DNA from: Allofrancisella guangzhouensis
GTDB lineage: Bacteria; Pseudomonadota; Gammaproteobacteria; Francisellales; Francisellaceae
Assembly (NCBI RefSeq): GCF_000815225.1
Contig: NZ_CP010427.1
Span: 62,001 to 126,000 of the forward strand
Length of the DNA: 64,000 bases
Direction: 5' to 3'
The notes under the pieces were generated by a model. That model saw nothing but the letters and a program-made list of their open reading frames with translations. It did not search any database and had not been told where the DNA came from. The translations under genes and the position numbers were made by a program. Below, piece after piece: positions 55,535-64,000 of the stretch (within the stretch, counting starts at the first letter, position 1; every line of letters begins with the position of its first letter).

Positions 55535-57571
55535 TCAAACATCCACATATATTATTCTCTGATTAAACCATCTAGCTATTAGCTGAGGTACTACTTCAGG
55601 GTAATCTTGCCTTATTTGCTTAGCAAACATAGATATTAGTTGATAATTATCGTAATACTCGTTTATATCAAAAGTTCTAAATGTCGATATACCAGATTGC
55701 TCTTTACCCAAAATATCACCTGCTCCACGTATCTCCAAATCTTTTTCTGCTAAATAAAAACCATCTTGAGACTGGCGAATTAAAGATAACCTTTTTTTAC
55801 CAATCTCACTAATTTTATTGCTATATAAAAGCACACAATAACTTTCTTTTGAGCCCCTACCTACTCTACCTCTTAACTGATGTAGCTGTGAAATCCCAAG
55901 CCTTTCAGCATTATCAATTATCATAATACTTGCATTAGGAACATCAACACCAACTTCTATAACCGTTGTTGCAACTAAAACATCATATTTAGCTGCTTTA
56001 AAATCATTCATAACTTGGATTTTTTCATTGGATTTCATACTACCATATACCAACCCAACTTTGGCGTCTCCAAGTTCAACTGTAAGTTCTGAATACAGCG
56101 TTTTAACATCTTGTAGAAAATCCTTACTTTCAGATTCTTCTACAAGCGGACAAACCCAATAAATTTGCTCCTTTCTGACTATAGCTTGTTTTAATTTTAC
56201 TATTAGATCTAATTTTTTCGAACGATTAAGGATAGTTGTAACTATAGGTTTTCTATTTGGTGGCAATTCATCCAATATAGAAAGCTCAAGATTTCCATAT
56301 AAAGTCATCGCTAAAGTTCTAGGAATGGGAGTCGCTGATATTATAAGCTGATGAGGAGCTATTTTTTTTGCGTCAGCACCTTTTTTGATCAGTGCTAACC
56401 TTTGCTCCACCCCAAACCTATGTTGTTCATCTACAACCACTAATCCAAGATTATTATATTCAACACGCTCTTGAAAGATAGCATGAGTTCCAACTACAAT
56501 ACAGTTCGGTGAATTTTTTACCCTATCTAAACTAATTTTAGTTTGCTTTGGGGTTAATTTACCTAGCAGTGGTATAACCTCTATTCCAAAATCAGTCAAA
56601 TAATCTGATAAAAACTTATAATGTTGTTCGGCCAAGATTTCTGTTGGTGCCATAATCGCAGCTTGATAACCTGATATTGCAGCAGCATACAAAGCTACAG
56701 TTGCAACGATAGTCTTACCAGCTCCAACATCTCCTTGTAATAGCCTTACCATCGTATCTGTCTTTTTAATATCAGCTAAAATTTGTTTAATAGCTTTATT
56801 TTGAGCATCAGTCAAGTCATATGGTAATTTATCGTAGAATTTATCTATATCATTTTTCTTTAGGATAAGTTTAGGAGATGAAGTTTTTGAAAGGTCTTTT
56901 TTTATATTTTCCTCAGCCAACTTATAAGCCAACATTTCTTCAAACTTAACTGAATGTTTTGCTTTTGACAGATAACGTTCGTCTAAGGAGTCCGTTAAAG
57001 CATGAATATAATATAAAGCATCGGTAACCTTAATTAAATTGTACGATTTTAAACAAGCTTGTGGAATTAAATCTTTTACTTTTTTATCTTGCAAAAGTTT
57101 AGTAACTATATTAGTGATTAACTTATCTGGAACCTTTTTTACTCCATACACAGCAGATAGCTTCTGCTCAAGCAAACATTTATTATTTTTTATCACCGCC
57201 CATTCCGGATGAATCATCTGGAAATTTTGTGATAAAACTATCTTACCATAACACCTTACATACTCTGCGTTTTCTAGCATACTTATCTGATTTGGATAAA
57301 ACTTAAACAAAACAACTGAACAAACACCCGTACCATCATCAACCAAAAAACGTACAAATTTCCTTCCAGTTTTTTTATAAGTAATACTTGTTATTCTACC
57401 TTCAATAACGCTTTTTTTATCTACCACAAGATCTCTAACAGAAGTTATAAATCTGGTATCTTTATAAACTTTAGGGAAAACAAATAGTAACTCCTCTGGT
57501 AAATTCAAACCATTTTTAGTTAAAGCCTTTACCGTAGCATCACCAACTCCTACGAAATCTAGAAATACCAT
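55535..57571 (-). CDS. recG: ATP-dependent DNA helicase RecG
   Basis: A 678-aa superfamily 2 helicase that reverses stalled forks and processes branched DNA. An N-terminal wedge/OB domain is followed by Walker A (LLQGDVGAGKT), the DEQH box (VVVDEQHRFGVEQR), motif III (ISATPIPRTLA) and motif VI (QLRGRVGRG). I use ATG 57571 in place of the TTG directly before it. The gene is divergent from the lptM-like gene. Confidence 0.95.
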   Translation of the reverse strand: MVFLDFVGVGDATVKALTKNGLNLPEELLFVFPKVYKDTRFITSVRDLVVDKKSVIEGRITSITYKKTGRKFVRFLVDDGTGVCSVVLFKFYPNQISMLENAEYVRCYGKIVLSQNFQMIHPEWAVIKNNKCLLEQKLSAVYGVKKVPDKLITNIVTKLLQDKKVKDLIPQACLKSYNLIKVTDALYYIHALTDSLDERYLSKAKHSVKFEEMLAYKLAEENIKKDLSKTSSPKLILKKNDIDKFYDKLPYDLTDAQNKAIKQILADIKKTDTMVRLLQGDVGAGKTIVATVALYAAAISGYQAAIMAPTEILAEQHYKFLSDYLTDFGIEVIPLLGKLTPKQTKISLDRVKNSPNCIVVGTHAIFQERVEYNNLGLVVVDEQHRFGVEQRLALIKKGADAKKIAPHQLIISATPIPRTLAMTLYGNLELSILDELPPNRKPIVTTILNRSKKLDLIVKLKQAIVRKEQIYWVCPLVEESESKDFLQDVKTLYSELTVELGDAKVGLVYGSMKSNEKIQVMNDFKAAKYDVLVATTVIEVGVDVPNASIMIIDNAERLGISQLHQLRGRVGRGSKESYCVLLYSNKISEIGKKRLSLIRQSQDGFYLAEKDLEIRGAGDILGKEQSGISTFRTFDINEYYDNYQLISMFAKQIRQDYPEVVPQLIARWFNQRIIYVDV

Positions 57572-57721
57572 CAAGTTTTCTCTAATTAAGTCCTTTTTTT
57601 ACTCAAACTTATTCTACCATTTATAAAAGCCAAATAAACAAAGCATTTGCCAAATCATATAATTACTGGTAAATTAACTCTTATTAGATAAGATATAATG
57701 TTATAATGCTATATAAAAATT

Positions 57722-58042
57722 ATGAAAAAACTATTTTTACTGATTTTTCTTAGTTACTCACTAACTGGATGTGGACAAACAGGTCCTTTATATCTTCCTG
57801 AAGATCAACAAAAAGATAACGAAACTACTAAAATATCTTCTGGCTCTACCATAGCTACTGATCAAAATGATGTCTCATCTTCAAGTACGAATACACAAAA
57901 AACTGTCTCAAAAGTCGATGACGATCCAACTCCGCCATCTAGAAATACTAACGTACCTACAAGCGAGCTTGCAGATAGTGGTGATAATTTTAATTATGAC
58001 GTCAACATTCAGGATTCATCAGAGGCTGGCGGAACACCTTAA
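57722..58042 (+). CDS. lptM: LptM (YifL)-like lipoprotein with extended tail
   Basis: A 106-aa lipoprotein. The signal peptide ends with lipobox LTGC (C17), directly followed by GQTGPLYLPE, the hallmark of LptM, which helps the LPS translocon LptD mature. E. coli LptM is 67 aa; here a Ser/Thr/Asp-rich, apparently disordered tail follows. A TATAAT element lies about 25 bp before the ATG. Confidence 0.75.
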   Translation: MKKLFLLIFLSYSLTGCGQTGPLYLPEDQQKDNETTKISSGSTIATDQNDVSSSSTNTQKTVSKVDDDPTPPSRNTNVPTSELADSGDNFNYDVNIQDSSEAGGTP

Positions 58043-58170
58043 TCAATAGGTTATAATATATATAATAAGATTTATTTTAAATTTTCAGTTTACTTTTAAT
58101 TTCAAACATAATAAAATCTTGAAGATATTGTGAAAATAATAAGAAATTTCGCCCAAGGAGGGTTTCTATA

Positions 58171-58407
58171 ATGTCTAAAGTTTGTATTATCACGGGTAAA
58201 AGACCTGCTACAGGAAATAATGTATCACACGCTCAAAACAAAACTAAAAGAAGATTTTTACCAAATCTTCATACACATAGATTTTGGGTAGAAAGCGAAA
58301 ATAGATATATAAAGTTAAAAGTTAGTTCTAAAGGTATGAGAATAATCGATAAAAAAGGTATCGATATTGTTCTTAACGACTTAAGAGCACAAGGTCATAA
58401 AATCTAA
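58171..58407 (+). CDS. rpmB: 50S ribosomal protein L28
   Basis: A 78-aa ribosomal protein, full length (E. coli L28 is 78). It begins [20 protein letters not shown] and has the usual RRFLPNLH segment. A strong AAGGAGG (58155-58161) precedes the ATG. It is followed 32 bp later by rpmG, the usual rpmB-rpmG order. Confidence 0.97.
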   Translation: MSKVCIITGKRPATGNNVSHAQNKTKRRFLPNLHTHRFWVESENRYIKLKVSSKGMRIIDKKGIDIVLNDLRAQGHKI

Positions 58408-58439
58408 GTTTAAATAATTCTAAAAAAGGAATTCAAGCA

Positions 58440-58595
58440 ATGAGAGAAAAAATAAAATTAGTTTCTTCTGAAAAGACAGGTCATTTTTATACTACCACTA
58501 AAAATAAGAAGAATATGCCAAACAAAATGGAAATTAAAAAATTTGATCCTGTTGCCCGTAAGCACGTAGTTTATAAAGAAGCAAAAATCAAATAA
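58440..58595 (+). CDS. rpmG: 50S ribosomal protein L33
   Basis: A 51-aa protein encoded just after rpm[21 protein letters not shown] at the N-terminus, then [21 protein letters not shown]. It lacks the cysteines of the zinc-binding form, as in E. coli L33. AAAGGA is present 11 bp before the ATG. Confidence 0.96.
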   Translation: MREKIKLVSSEKTGHFYTTTKNKKNMPNKMEIKKFDPVARKHVVYKEAKIK

Positions 58596-58630
58596 ATAAG
58601 TCCACAACTAAAACTAAGGTCTTATAAGCT

Positions 58631-59314
58631 ATGAAACAAGCTTTTCATTTTAAGGGCGGCAATTACACCATAAGTGCTATCAGTATCAACGTAACAGAAT
58701 TTACTCAAATTGAGAGCCTACTTAGTTCAAAAGTCGCCCAATCAAAATCTTTTTTCCAGAACACTCCTTTTGTAATTGACGTATCTGAAATCGATCGAGA
58801 TGAAAAGTGCACGGTAGAGTTTTTGGACAAAGTAATATCTTGTTTTAGATATAATGGTATGATTCCTGTAGGCTTTGTAGTAAACAACCAAGATTTAAAG
58901 ACCAAGCTAGCTAAAGCTGGTCATAATATTTTAAAAAATGGCAAGGTCAAAGAAAATACTTTTGAAGAGATCCCTCGTACATCAGCTAAGATAATAACTT
59001 CTCCTGTGCGTACTGGGCAATCTATCAATGCTCGTGATGCTGACGTAATAGTAACAGCTAACGTAAACAATGGTGCTGAAATTATTGCCGATGGCAGTGT
59101 AATTGTATATGGAAGAATTGGGGGAAGAGTTCTTGCTGGTAGTTCAGGCAACAAAGAAGCAAAAATTATCTGTAAAGACCTGAAAGCAGAACTAGTTTCA
59201 ATAGCTGGTAAGTATGTAACTCTTAATAATGAGAGCATCCCTATTAATGAAAAAAGTACTGATGGATATATCGTTTACCTAAAAGATGATAAAATCCATA
59301 TAGAAAGTTTTTAA
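58631..59314 (+). CDS. minC: Septum site-determining protein MinC
   Basis: The division inhibitor that acts on FtsZ when recruited by MinD. It is a 227-aa protein with an N-terminal FtsZ-inhibiting domain and a C-terminal right-handed beta-helix seen in RTGQSINARDADVIV and GSVIVYGRIGGRVLAG. It is first gene of minCDE, 35 bp after rpmG; the min genes may be partly read from the rpmBG promoter. Confidence 0.93.
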   Translation: MKQAFHFKGGNYTISAISINVTEFTQIESLLSSKVAQSKSFFQNTPFVIDVSEIDRDEKCTVEFLDKVISCFRYNGMIPVGFVVNNQDLKTKLAKAGHNILKNGKVKENTFEEIPRTSAKIITSPVRTGQSINARDADVIVTANVNNGAEIIADGSVIVYGRIGGRVLAGSSGNKEAKIICKDLKAELVSIAGKYVTLNNESIPINEKSTDGYIVYLKDDKIHIESF

Positions 59315-59345
59315 TAAGTTAAACTTATAAGAGGTTATAGCCAAT

Positions 59346-60170
59346 ATGGGTGAAAAAAAACAAGGTAAAGTATTTGTAGTTACCTCTGGTAAAGGCGGCG
59401 TTGGTAAAACAACTTCAAGTGCTGCTATTGCATATGCTTTTGCCAAAAGAGGGCTAAAAACTGTAGTTATAGACTTTGATGTTGGACTTAGAAATCTTGA
59501 TCTAATAATGGGTTGTGAAAGAAGAGTAGTATATGATCTAATAAACATAGTAAAAGAAGAAGCCACAATTAATCAAGCTATTATTAAAGATAAGCGCATA
59601 GAAAATTTATTTATAATTCCAGCGTCACAAACTAGAGACAAAGATGCTCTAACAGAAGATGGGGTTGATAGAGTAGTAGAGGAACTAAAAAATTCTTTTG
59701 ATATAATTCTATGTGATTCTCCAGCAGGTATTGAAAAAGGATCTCTTATGGCTATGAGATGTGCTGATGCAGCGATCATAGTTACTAACCCTGAAGTATC
59801 TTCGGTAAGAGACTCTGACAGAATACTTGGTATGCTTTCAAGTAAAACTCTGAAAGCCCAAAAAGAGGGGGAATTCAAAGAAATCTATCTATTGCTAAAT
59901 AGATACGATGCTACTAGAGCAAAAGCTGGGGCAATGCTAAAAGCTGAGGATGTAAGCGAAATCTTGTATACTCCTATTACTGGTATAATTCCAGAATCAA
60001 AGGATATATTAGAAGCTTCAAATAGCGGTCACCCAATAACCCATTTTGCAGACTCTGTAGCTGCTAAAGCATACTTTGATGCAGTAGATAGAATGCTAGG
60101 TAAAGATGTCCCTATGAGACATACAGAGCATAAAGTTGGTTTCTTTAAAAAATTAATAGGTAAGTCATAA
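59346..60170 (+). CDS. minD: Septum site-determining ATPase MinD
   Basis: The membrane-cycling ATPase that positions MinC. This 274-aa ParA-type protein has the deviant Walker [10 protein letters not shown] near the N-terminus, [14 protein letters not shown] and [11 protein letters not shown]. The C-terminal amphipathic helix ([11 protein letters not shown]) is the membrane-targeting sequence. minE follows after 2 bp. Confidence 0.97.
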   Translation: MGEKKQGKVFVVTSGKGGVGKTTSSAAIAYAFAKRGLKTVVIDFDVGLRNLDLIMGCERRVVYDLINIVKEEATINQAIIKDKRIENLFIIPASQTRDKDALTEDGVDRVVEELKNSFDIILCDSPAGIEKGSLMAMRCADAAIIVTNPEVSSVRDSDRILGMLSSKTLKAQKEGEFKEIYLLLNRYDATRAKAGAMLKAEDVSEILYTPITGIIPESKDILEASNSGHPITHFADSVAAKAYFDAVDRMLGKDVPMRHTEHKVGFFKKLIGKS

Positions 60171-60172
60171 TT

Positions 60173-60445
60173 ATGTTTGCAAAGCTTTTTGGACCAAAGA
60201 AAAAACAAAATAGTGCTTCTTTAGCAAAAGAAAGGCTACAGATTATAGTTGCACATCAAAGAAATGAGCTAAAACCTAGATCATCAAGAATTAGTAGTCA
60301 TTTACTTGCTGAACTAAAAGATGAGATAATAGAGGTAGTTAAAAAATATATTGCTCTTTCGGAAGAAAATATTAGGGATATAGACTTAAAGGTAGAAGAT
60401 AATAGCAAAAACTCAACAATCGAAGTTAATATACCTTTCAACTAA
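60173..60445 (+). CDS. minE: Cell division topological specificity factor MinE
   Basis: A 90-aa protein that stimulates MinD ATPase and drives the pole-to-pole oscillation. Typical are the N-terminal membrane-contact helix ([11 protein letters not shown]), the MinD-contact stretch [12 protein letters not shown] and the C-terminal dimer strand (STIEVNIPF). The start lies 2 bp after minD. Confidence 0.95.
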   Translation: MFAKLFGPKKKQNSASLAKERLQIIVAHQRNELKPRSSRISSHLLAELKDEIIEVVKKYIALSEENIRDIDLKVEDNSKNSTIEVNIPFN

Positions 60446-60465
60446 ATTAGATAGCCACTAATAAA

Positions 60466-61269
60466 ATGAGCGATATTAATTTCGATCAAGTTTCTTTTTA
60501 TAGAGGAAATTTGTGCATATACGATAATGTTACCTTTACTATCCCGTCTCAAAAAATCACTACTATCCTTGGTCCATCTGGTGCCGGCAAGACAACCATC
60601 CTACAACTAATAGCAGGGCTTATTAAACCTAATAGCGGCAATATTTACATTAATAACATTTATATAAATAAAAAAACTCCTGAAAAACAACTTGCGACAC
60701 TCCGCAAAAAAATGGGGTTTTTGTTTCAATCTGGAGCCCTTTTTACACACCTTAGCGTATACGATAATATAGCTTTCCCACTAAGAAAGAATACCAAATT
60801 AGATGAAAAACTAATCCGGAATATTGTGTTGCTAAAGTTACAAGCTGTTGGGCTTGCTCACACCATAGATATGATGCCAAGTGAGCTTTCTGGTGGCATG
60901 GCTCGTAGAGTCGCACTAGCCCGTTCTGTTGCTCTAGATCCTAATATTATGATGTATGATGAGCCATTTACAGGACAAGATCCAGCCTCTTTTAACAAGC
61001 TACTTGAGTTAATATCAACACTTAATACATCTCTAAAAACGACTTCTATAATTGTTTCTCATGATATACAAGAATCTCTAAGTATCTCAGATCACATAGT
61101 TATAGTAGCAAATAAAAAAATCTTAGCTAGCGATTCACCTGAAAATGTAAAAAATAGTAAAAATGAAGATATAAAAGCCTTTTTAGCTGGCAAACCTCTT
61201 AAAAGCGTTGAACAAAATCAACTACATCTAAATAAAGATTTTTTTATTAAAGAGATTTTAAGGACTTAA
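60466..61269 (+). CDS. mlaF: MlaF, ATPase of the Mla phospholipid transporter
   Basis: The ABC ATPase of the system keeping outer membrane lipid asymmetry. The 267-aa protein has Walker A GPSGAGKTT, signature LSGGMARR, Walker B IMMYDEPFTGQDP and the H-loop in SHDIQE. It is followed by mlaE (1-bp gap) and mlaD. It starts 20 bp after minE. Confidence 0.93.
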   Translation: MSDINFDQVSFYRGNLCIYDNVTFTIPSQKITTILGPSGAGKTTILQLIAGLIKPNSGNIYINNIYINKKTPEKQLATLRKKMGFLFQSGALFTHLSVYDNIAFPLRKNTKLDEKLIRNIVLLKLQAVGLAHTIDMMPSELSGGMARRVALARSVALDPNIMMYDEPFTGQDPASFNKLLELISTLNTSLKTTSIIVSHDIQESLSISDHIVIVANKKILASDSPENVKNSKNEDIKAFLAGKPLKSVEQNQLHLNKDFFIKEILRT

Positions 61270-61270
61270 T

Positions 61271-62035
61271 ATGTACATTTTTAGCAAAATTTATGGTTTA
61301 ACTATTTCTCTTATTTATAGTTGTCTAAATTCTCTACATCTAATTATAAGTATCATAAGTAGTAAATTTAACATTCGAGACTGTATAGATCAAATAAATA
61401 CCGTTGGTGTTAATTCACTAATTATTATAATGACTTCGGGGACTTTTATTGGACTAGTTCTAAGCTTACAAGGCTACTATACCTTAGCGAAATTTGGAGC
61501 TCATTCTCTACTAGGCACCATGGTAGCTTTAAGTGTATTACGAGAGCTTGGACCTGTTGTCACAGCCATGTTATTTGCAGGTAGAGCTTGTAGCTCAATA
61601 ACTTCTGAAATAGGCTTAATGAAAGCTACTGACCAAATTAACAGCTTAAAAATGATGAACGTAAGCCCTATTAGCTTTATTCTTTCAACTAGATTTTGGG
61701 CTTGTATAATAAGTGTACCCGTACTCACTCTAGTATTCTGTTCGGTGTCGATTATAGCATCATATATATTAGCAGAAGGTGGTCTAGGAATAGGATATGG
61801 TGAATTTTGGAGCAATATTCAATCTTCTGTAAACATTTCGGATATATCAAATGGTTTAATCAAAAGTCTGGTTTTTGCTTTTGTAATAGCCTGGATAGCA
61901 TTATATCAAGGATACTATTGTGTACCTAACTCAAATGGTATAGCTAAGGCAACAACTAAAACTGTAGTGTACTGTTGTATGAGTGTTTTAGGAGCTGACC
62001 TTATTTTAACATCAATTATGTTTGGAGAAGTCTAA
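61271..62035 (+). CDS. mlaE: MlaE, permease of the Mla phospholipid transporter
   Basis: A 254-aa inner-membrane permease with five to six helices and the family motifs SGTFIGLVLSLQGYY, SVLRELGPVVTAMLFAGR and SSITSEIGLMKATDQI. The stop overlaps the mlaD start by 1 bp (TAATG). Confidence 0.93.
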   Translation: MYIFSKIYGLTISLIYSCLNSLHLIISIISSKFNIRDCIDQINTVGVNSLIIIMTSGTFIGLVLSLQGYYTLAKFGAHSLLGTMVALSVLRELGPVVTAMLFAGRACSSITSEIGLMKATDQINSLKMMNVSPISFILSTRFWACIISVPVLTLVFCSVSIIASYILAEGGLGIGYGEFWSNIQSSVNISDISNGLIKSLVFAFVIAWIALYQGYYCVPNSNGIAKATTKTVVYCCMSVLGADLILTSIMFGEV

Positions 62036-62559
62036 TGAGGAATAAATATTTTGAGACCTCTGTTGGTATTTTTATTATTTTAGGCGTTTTATGCTTAGTT
62101 TTCTTGATATTTAAAGTAAGTGGCAGTTCATTTAAATCTTTTAATACTAATCACTACTCTATCCAAGCACAATTTAAAAATGTAGGTTCATTACGAATAA
62201 ATGCTGCCGTAAAAATAGCTGGCGTAGAGGTCGGTCAAGTAACAAATATATCTCTTGAGAAAACATACAATGGTTTTATGGCTTTGGTTACCATATCCAT
62301 GAATGATAGTGAAAAGATACCCGCAAATTATTCAGCTGCTATAGCTATGTCTGGTGTCCTTGGTGATAACTATATTGCTCTTAGTCCACCCAAAGAAGAT
62401 ATTATGGCAGTAGCTGACCTAACTGGTAACTCAGCATCTGAAGATAAATATCTACACCAAGGTAGTATAATACCATTAGAAAATACTGAATCTGCTATTG
62501 ATTTAGGATCGTTAATTAATACTTTCGTTGCTAATAAAAATACTGAAGATAGCAAATAA
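62035..62559 (+). CDS. mlaD: MlaD, MCE-domain substrate-binding protein
   Basis: A 174-aa protein with one N-terminal membrane anchor (about residues 8-28) and a single MCE domain (YSIQAQFKNVGSLRINAAVK, VGQVTNISLE). It forms the hexameric ring on MlaE. In E. coli mlaC and mlaB follow; here no further mla gene is found before the tRNA gene. Confidence 0.92.
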   Translation: MRNKYFETSVGIFIILGVLCLVFLIFKVSGSSFKSFNTNHYSIQAQFKNVGSLRINAAVKIAGVEVGQVTNISLEKTYNGFMALVTISMNDSEKIPANYSAAIAMSGVLGDNYIALSPPKEDIMAVADLTGNSASEDKYLHQGSIIPLENTESAIDLGSLINTFVANKNTEDSK

Positions 62560-62600
62560 CATGAAATTTAGATTGTTCTAGATGTAATTTATTAGCCTTA

Positions 62601-62652
62601 AAAAAACAACTGCAAGATTCTCTTATGGATTTAATGTATTCAGTTGTTTTTT
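62601..62652 (+). terminator. Possible terminator after mlaD
   Basis: AAAAAACAACTG (62601-62612) and CAGTTGTTTTTT (62641-62652) form a perfect 12-bp stem with a 28-nt loop. The stem is AT-rich and ends in six T. A run of seven G follows directly. A 37-codon frame (62625-62738) lies over it and is probably not a gene. Confidence 0.5.
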
Positions 62653-62759
62653 GGGGGGGATTAGGACTATTAAAAGCTGGGATTAGAGAGATAACAAAGC
62701 ACTATATGGATTGTGTTGAAGTTACCCATAAAATATAAGAAATTATTTTTCAAAATACC

Positions 62760-62787
62760 TTGACTAAAGTAAAAAAGAGCTTATAAT
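62760..62787 (+). promoter_or_regulatory. Sigma-70 promoter of tRNA-Glu
   Basis: TTGACT (62760-62765), 16-bp spacer and a perfect TATAAT (62782-62787) lie 38 bp upstream of the tRNA 5' end. This is the clearest promoter in the window. Confidence 0.8.
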
Positions 62788-62825
62788 ATCCCACATGTCG
62801 CTAGCCATAGCAACTTAAGTCTTAT

Positions 62826-62901
<76 letters not shown>

Positions 62902-63049
62902 AATTTATTTTTTTGCCTCATAAAAACTGTTTTACATTGATGTTTTATAAAGGTGACTGTTTATATCATATATTTTTGCAAAGATATTTACTTTTTTTGT
63001 CTAATTGCTATCATTAGATCTTGTTATTTAGTGAAATTAGGAAATTCAA

Positions 63050-64000
63050 ATGAAAATAGTAACAGCTGAATATATATGGATTGATGGTGCAAATCCTGTT
63101 GCTGGACTTCGTTCAAAATCTAGAATATTACCATATAAAGAAAACATCAAAATAGCAGATTTCCCAGAATGGAGTTTTGATGGATCCTCTACAAATCAAG
63201 CTACTGGTGATAATTCAGACTGTATACTTAGACCAGTTAATTTTGTTATAGACCCTTTAAGAGATAATGGTTACTTAGTTTTGTGTGAGGTTTACAACCC
63301 AGATAACAAAGCACCTCATAAAACTAATCACAGATCAAAGCTACAAGTGGCTTTAGAAAACCTAAAAGAGCATGATATATGGGCAGGGTTTGAACAAGAG
63401 TACACTATGTTCGTCGATGGCAGACCTCTTGACTGGCCAATAGTAGGCTTTCCTGGGCCTCAGGGACCATATTATTGTGGGGTAGGTGCTGATAGAGTGT
63501 TTGGTAGGGAGCTAGTTGAAAGACACTTAAAAGAATGTATAAAAGCAGGTATCTTGATATATGGTATTAATGCTGAAGTTATGCCCAGTCAATGGGAGTT
63601 TCAGATAGGTTATAGAGGCGTTGATGGTGAGGATGCTGGGATACTAAACGTTGCTGATCATACTCATATTGCTAGATGGTTACTTATAAGACTAGGTGAA
63701 GAATATGGTATAACAATTTCTTTTGATAATAAGCCTATCAAAGGCGATTGGAATGGTGCTGGCATGCATACTAATTTCTCTACTAAAGCAACTAGAGATC
63801 CTAAACAGGGTAAACAAGAGATTAAAAGAATAGTTAAAAACTTAGAAAAAAACCATAAAAAAGACATCTTAGATTATGGTTTTAACTTACATGAAAGATT
63901 AACTGGCTTACATGAAACTTGTGATATAAATACTTTTAAAGTTGGTGATGCTGATAGAGGCAGTTCGATTAGGATTCCAAAACCAGTTGCTTTAAAAGGG
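63050..64000 (+). CDS. glnA: Glutamine synthetase, eukaryote-like type II (5' part; C-terminus outside window)
   Basis: Makes glutamine from glutamate, ammonia and ATP. The frame starts at ATG 63050 behind AGGA and is open through the window end (317 codons; type II enzymes are about 340-370). Diagnostic type II features are the opening VTAEYIWIDGANPVAGLRSK, PEWSFDGSST, WAGFEQEYTMF, PQGPYYCGVG, AEVMPSQWEFQIG, GDWNGAGMHTNFST and ADRGSSIRIP. It lacks the longer N-terminal layout of the type I GlnA of E. coli, so it should not carry the adenylylation site of that group. Confidence 0.93.
   Translation, partial: MKIVTAEYIWIDGANPVAGLRSKSRILPYKENIKIADFPEWSFDGSSTNQATGDNSDCILRPVNFVIDPLRDNGYLVLCEVYNPDNKAPHKTNHRSKLQVALENLKEHDIWAGFEQEYTMFVDGRPLDWPIVGFPGPQGPYYCGVGADRVFGRELVERHLKECIKAGILIYGINAEVMPSQWEFQIGYRGVDGEDAGILNVADHTHIARWLLIRLGEEYGITISFDNKPIKGDWNGAGMHTNFSTKATRDPKQGKQEIKRIVKNLEKNHKKDILDYGFNLHERLTGLHETCDINTFKVGDADRGSSIRIPKPVALKG

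Noticed and set aside
62625-62738. 37-codon plus-strand frame (starts MDLMYSVVFWGG) between mlaD and tRNA-Glu
   Set aside because: No ribosome binding site and it begins inside the loop of the putative terminator. It could be a small membrane peptide, but nothing beyond an open frame supports it.

Overview
This window is chromosomal DNA from an AT-rich gammaproteobacterium. The gene families and their order point to the family Francisellaceae (Francisella or a close relative): msbA-lpxK next to cca, dsbB and an RND pump; an orphan QseC-like kinase near pilT and acnA; and minCDE followed by mlaFED. Most of the window is dense housekeeping sequence with short spacers, many translationally coupled starts and few strong terminators. 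The assignment is an inference from content; no 16S rRNA gene is present.

Layout. 1-5.2 kb: the 5' part of ampD, a PAP2 phosphatase, ftsY, a FimV-like LysM protein and prfC. 5.2-9.9 kb: a compact minus-strand nucleoside and coenzyme cluster (coaX, deoB, deoC, a CNT-family nucleoside transporter, tmk). 10.1-12.8 kb: polA. 12.8-20.85 kb: the main accessory region. It holds a 1498-residue secreted-type lipase with RTX-like repeats, two paralogous exported partner proteins, a 46-codon stub that looks like the start of a second, lost lipase, and a DUF559 nuclease gene enclosed by inverted, structured repeats. Palindromic repeat debris lies on both sides, including a 22-bp imperfect direct repeat. 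20.85-30 kb: lpxK and msbA (lipid A), cca, dsbB and an RND efflux pair. 30-31.8 kb: an intact IS30-family element inside a 2-oxoglutarate dioxygenase-like gene; a 3-bp target duplication is visible and the interrupted reading frame can be rebuilt. 31.9-39.8 kb: EamA and MFS transporters, a DUF523/DUF1722 protein, an ATP-grasp ligase paired with an N-formylglutamate amidohydrolase-like protein, a histidine kinase and a TIGR01777 epimerase-like protein. 40-54.1 kb: cytochrome bd oxidase, pilT, aconitase, a DyP peroxidase, GtrA, HemW, a purine permease, a Spx/ArsC-like protein, a NUDIX hydrolase, class I fumarase and a TauE/SafE permease. 54.2-57.6 kb: a possible Cys-His-Asp effector-like protein, a tiny membrane protein and recG. 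57.7-64 kb: an LptM-like lipoprotein, rpmB-rpmG, minCDE, mlaFED, tRNA-Glu and the 5' part of a eukaryote-type (GSII) glutamine synthetase.

Working together: FtsY, MinCDE, MsbA/LpxK, LptM and MlaFED build, divide and maintain the envelope. AcnA, FumA, CydAB and HemW serve respiration and central metabolism. The deo cluster with the CNT transporter imports and degrades nucleosides. The strongest candidates for something not yet described are the duplicated partner-lipase module with its repeat-bounded DUF559 insertion, and the cysteine-protease-like protein at 54.2-55.2 kb.
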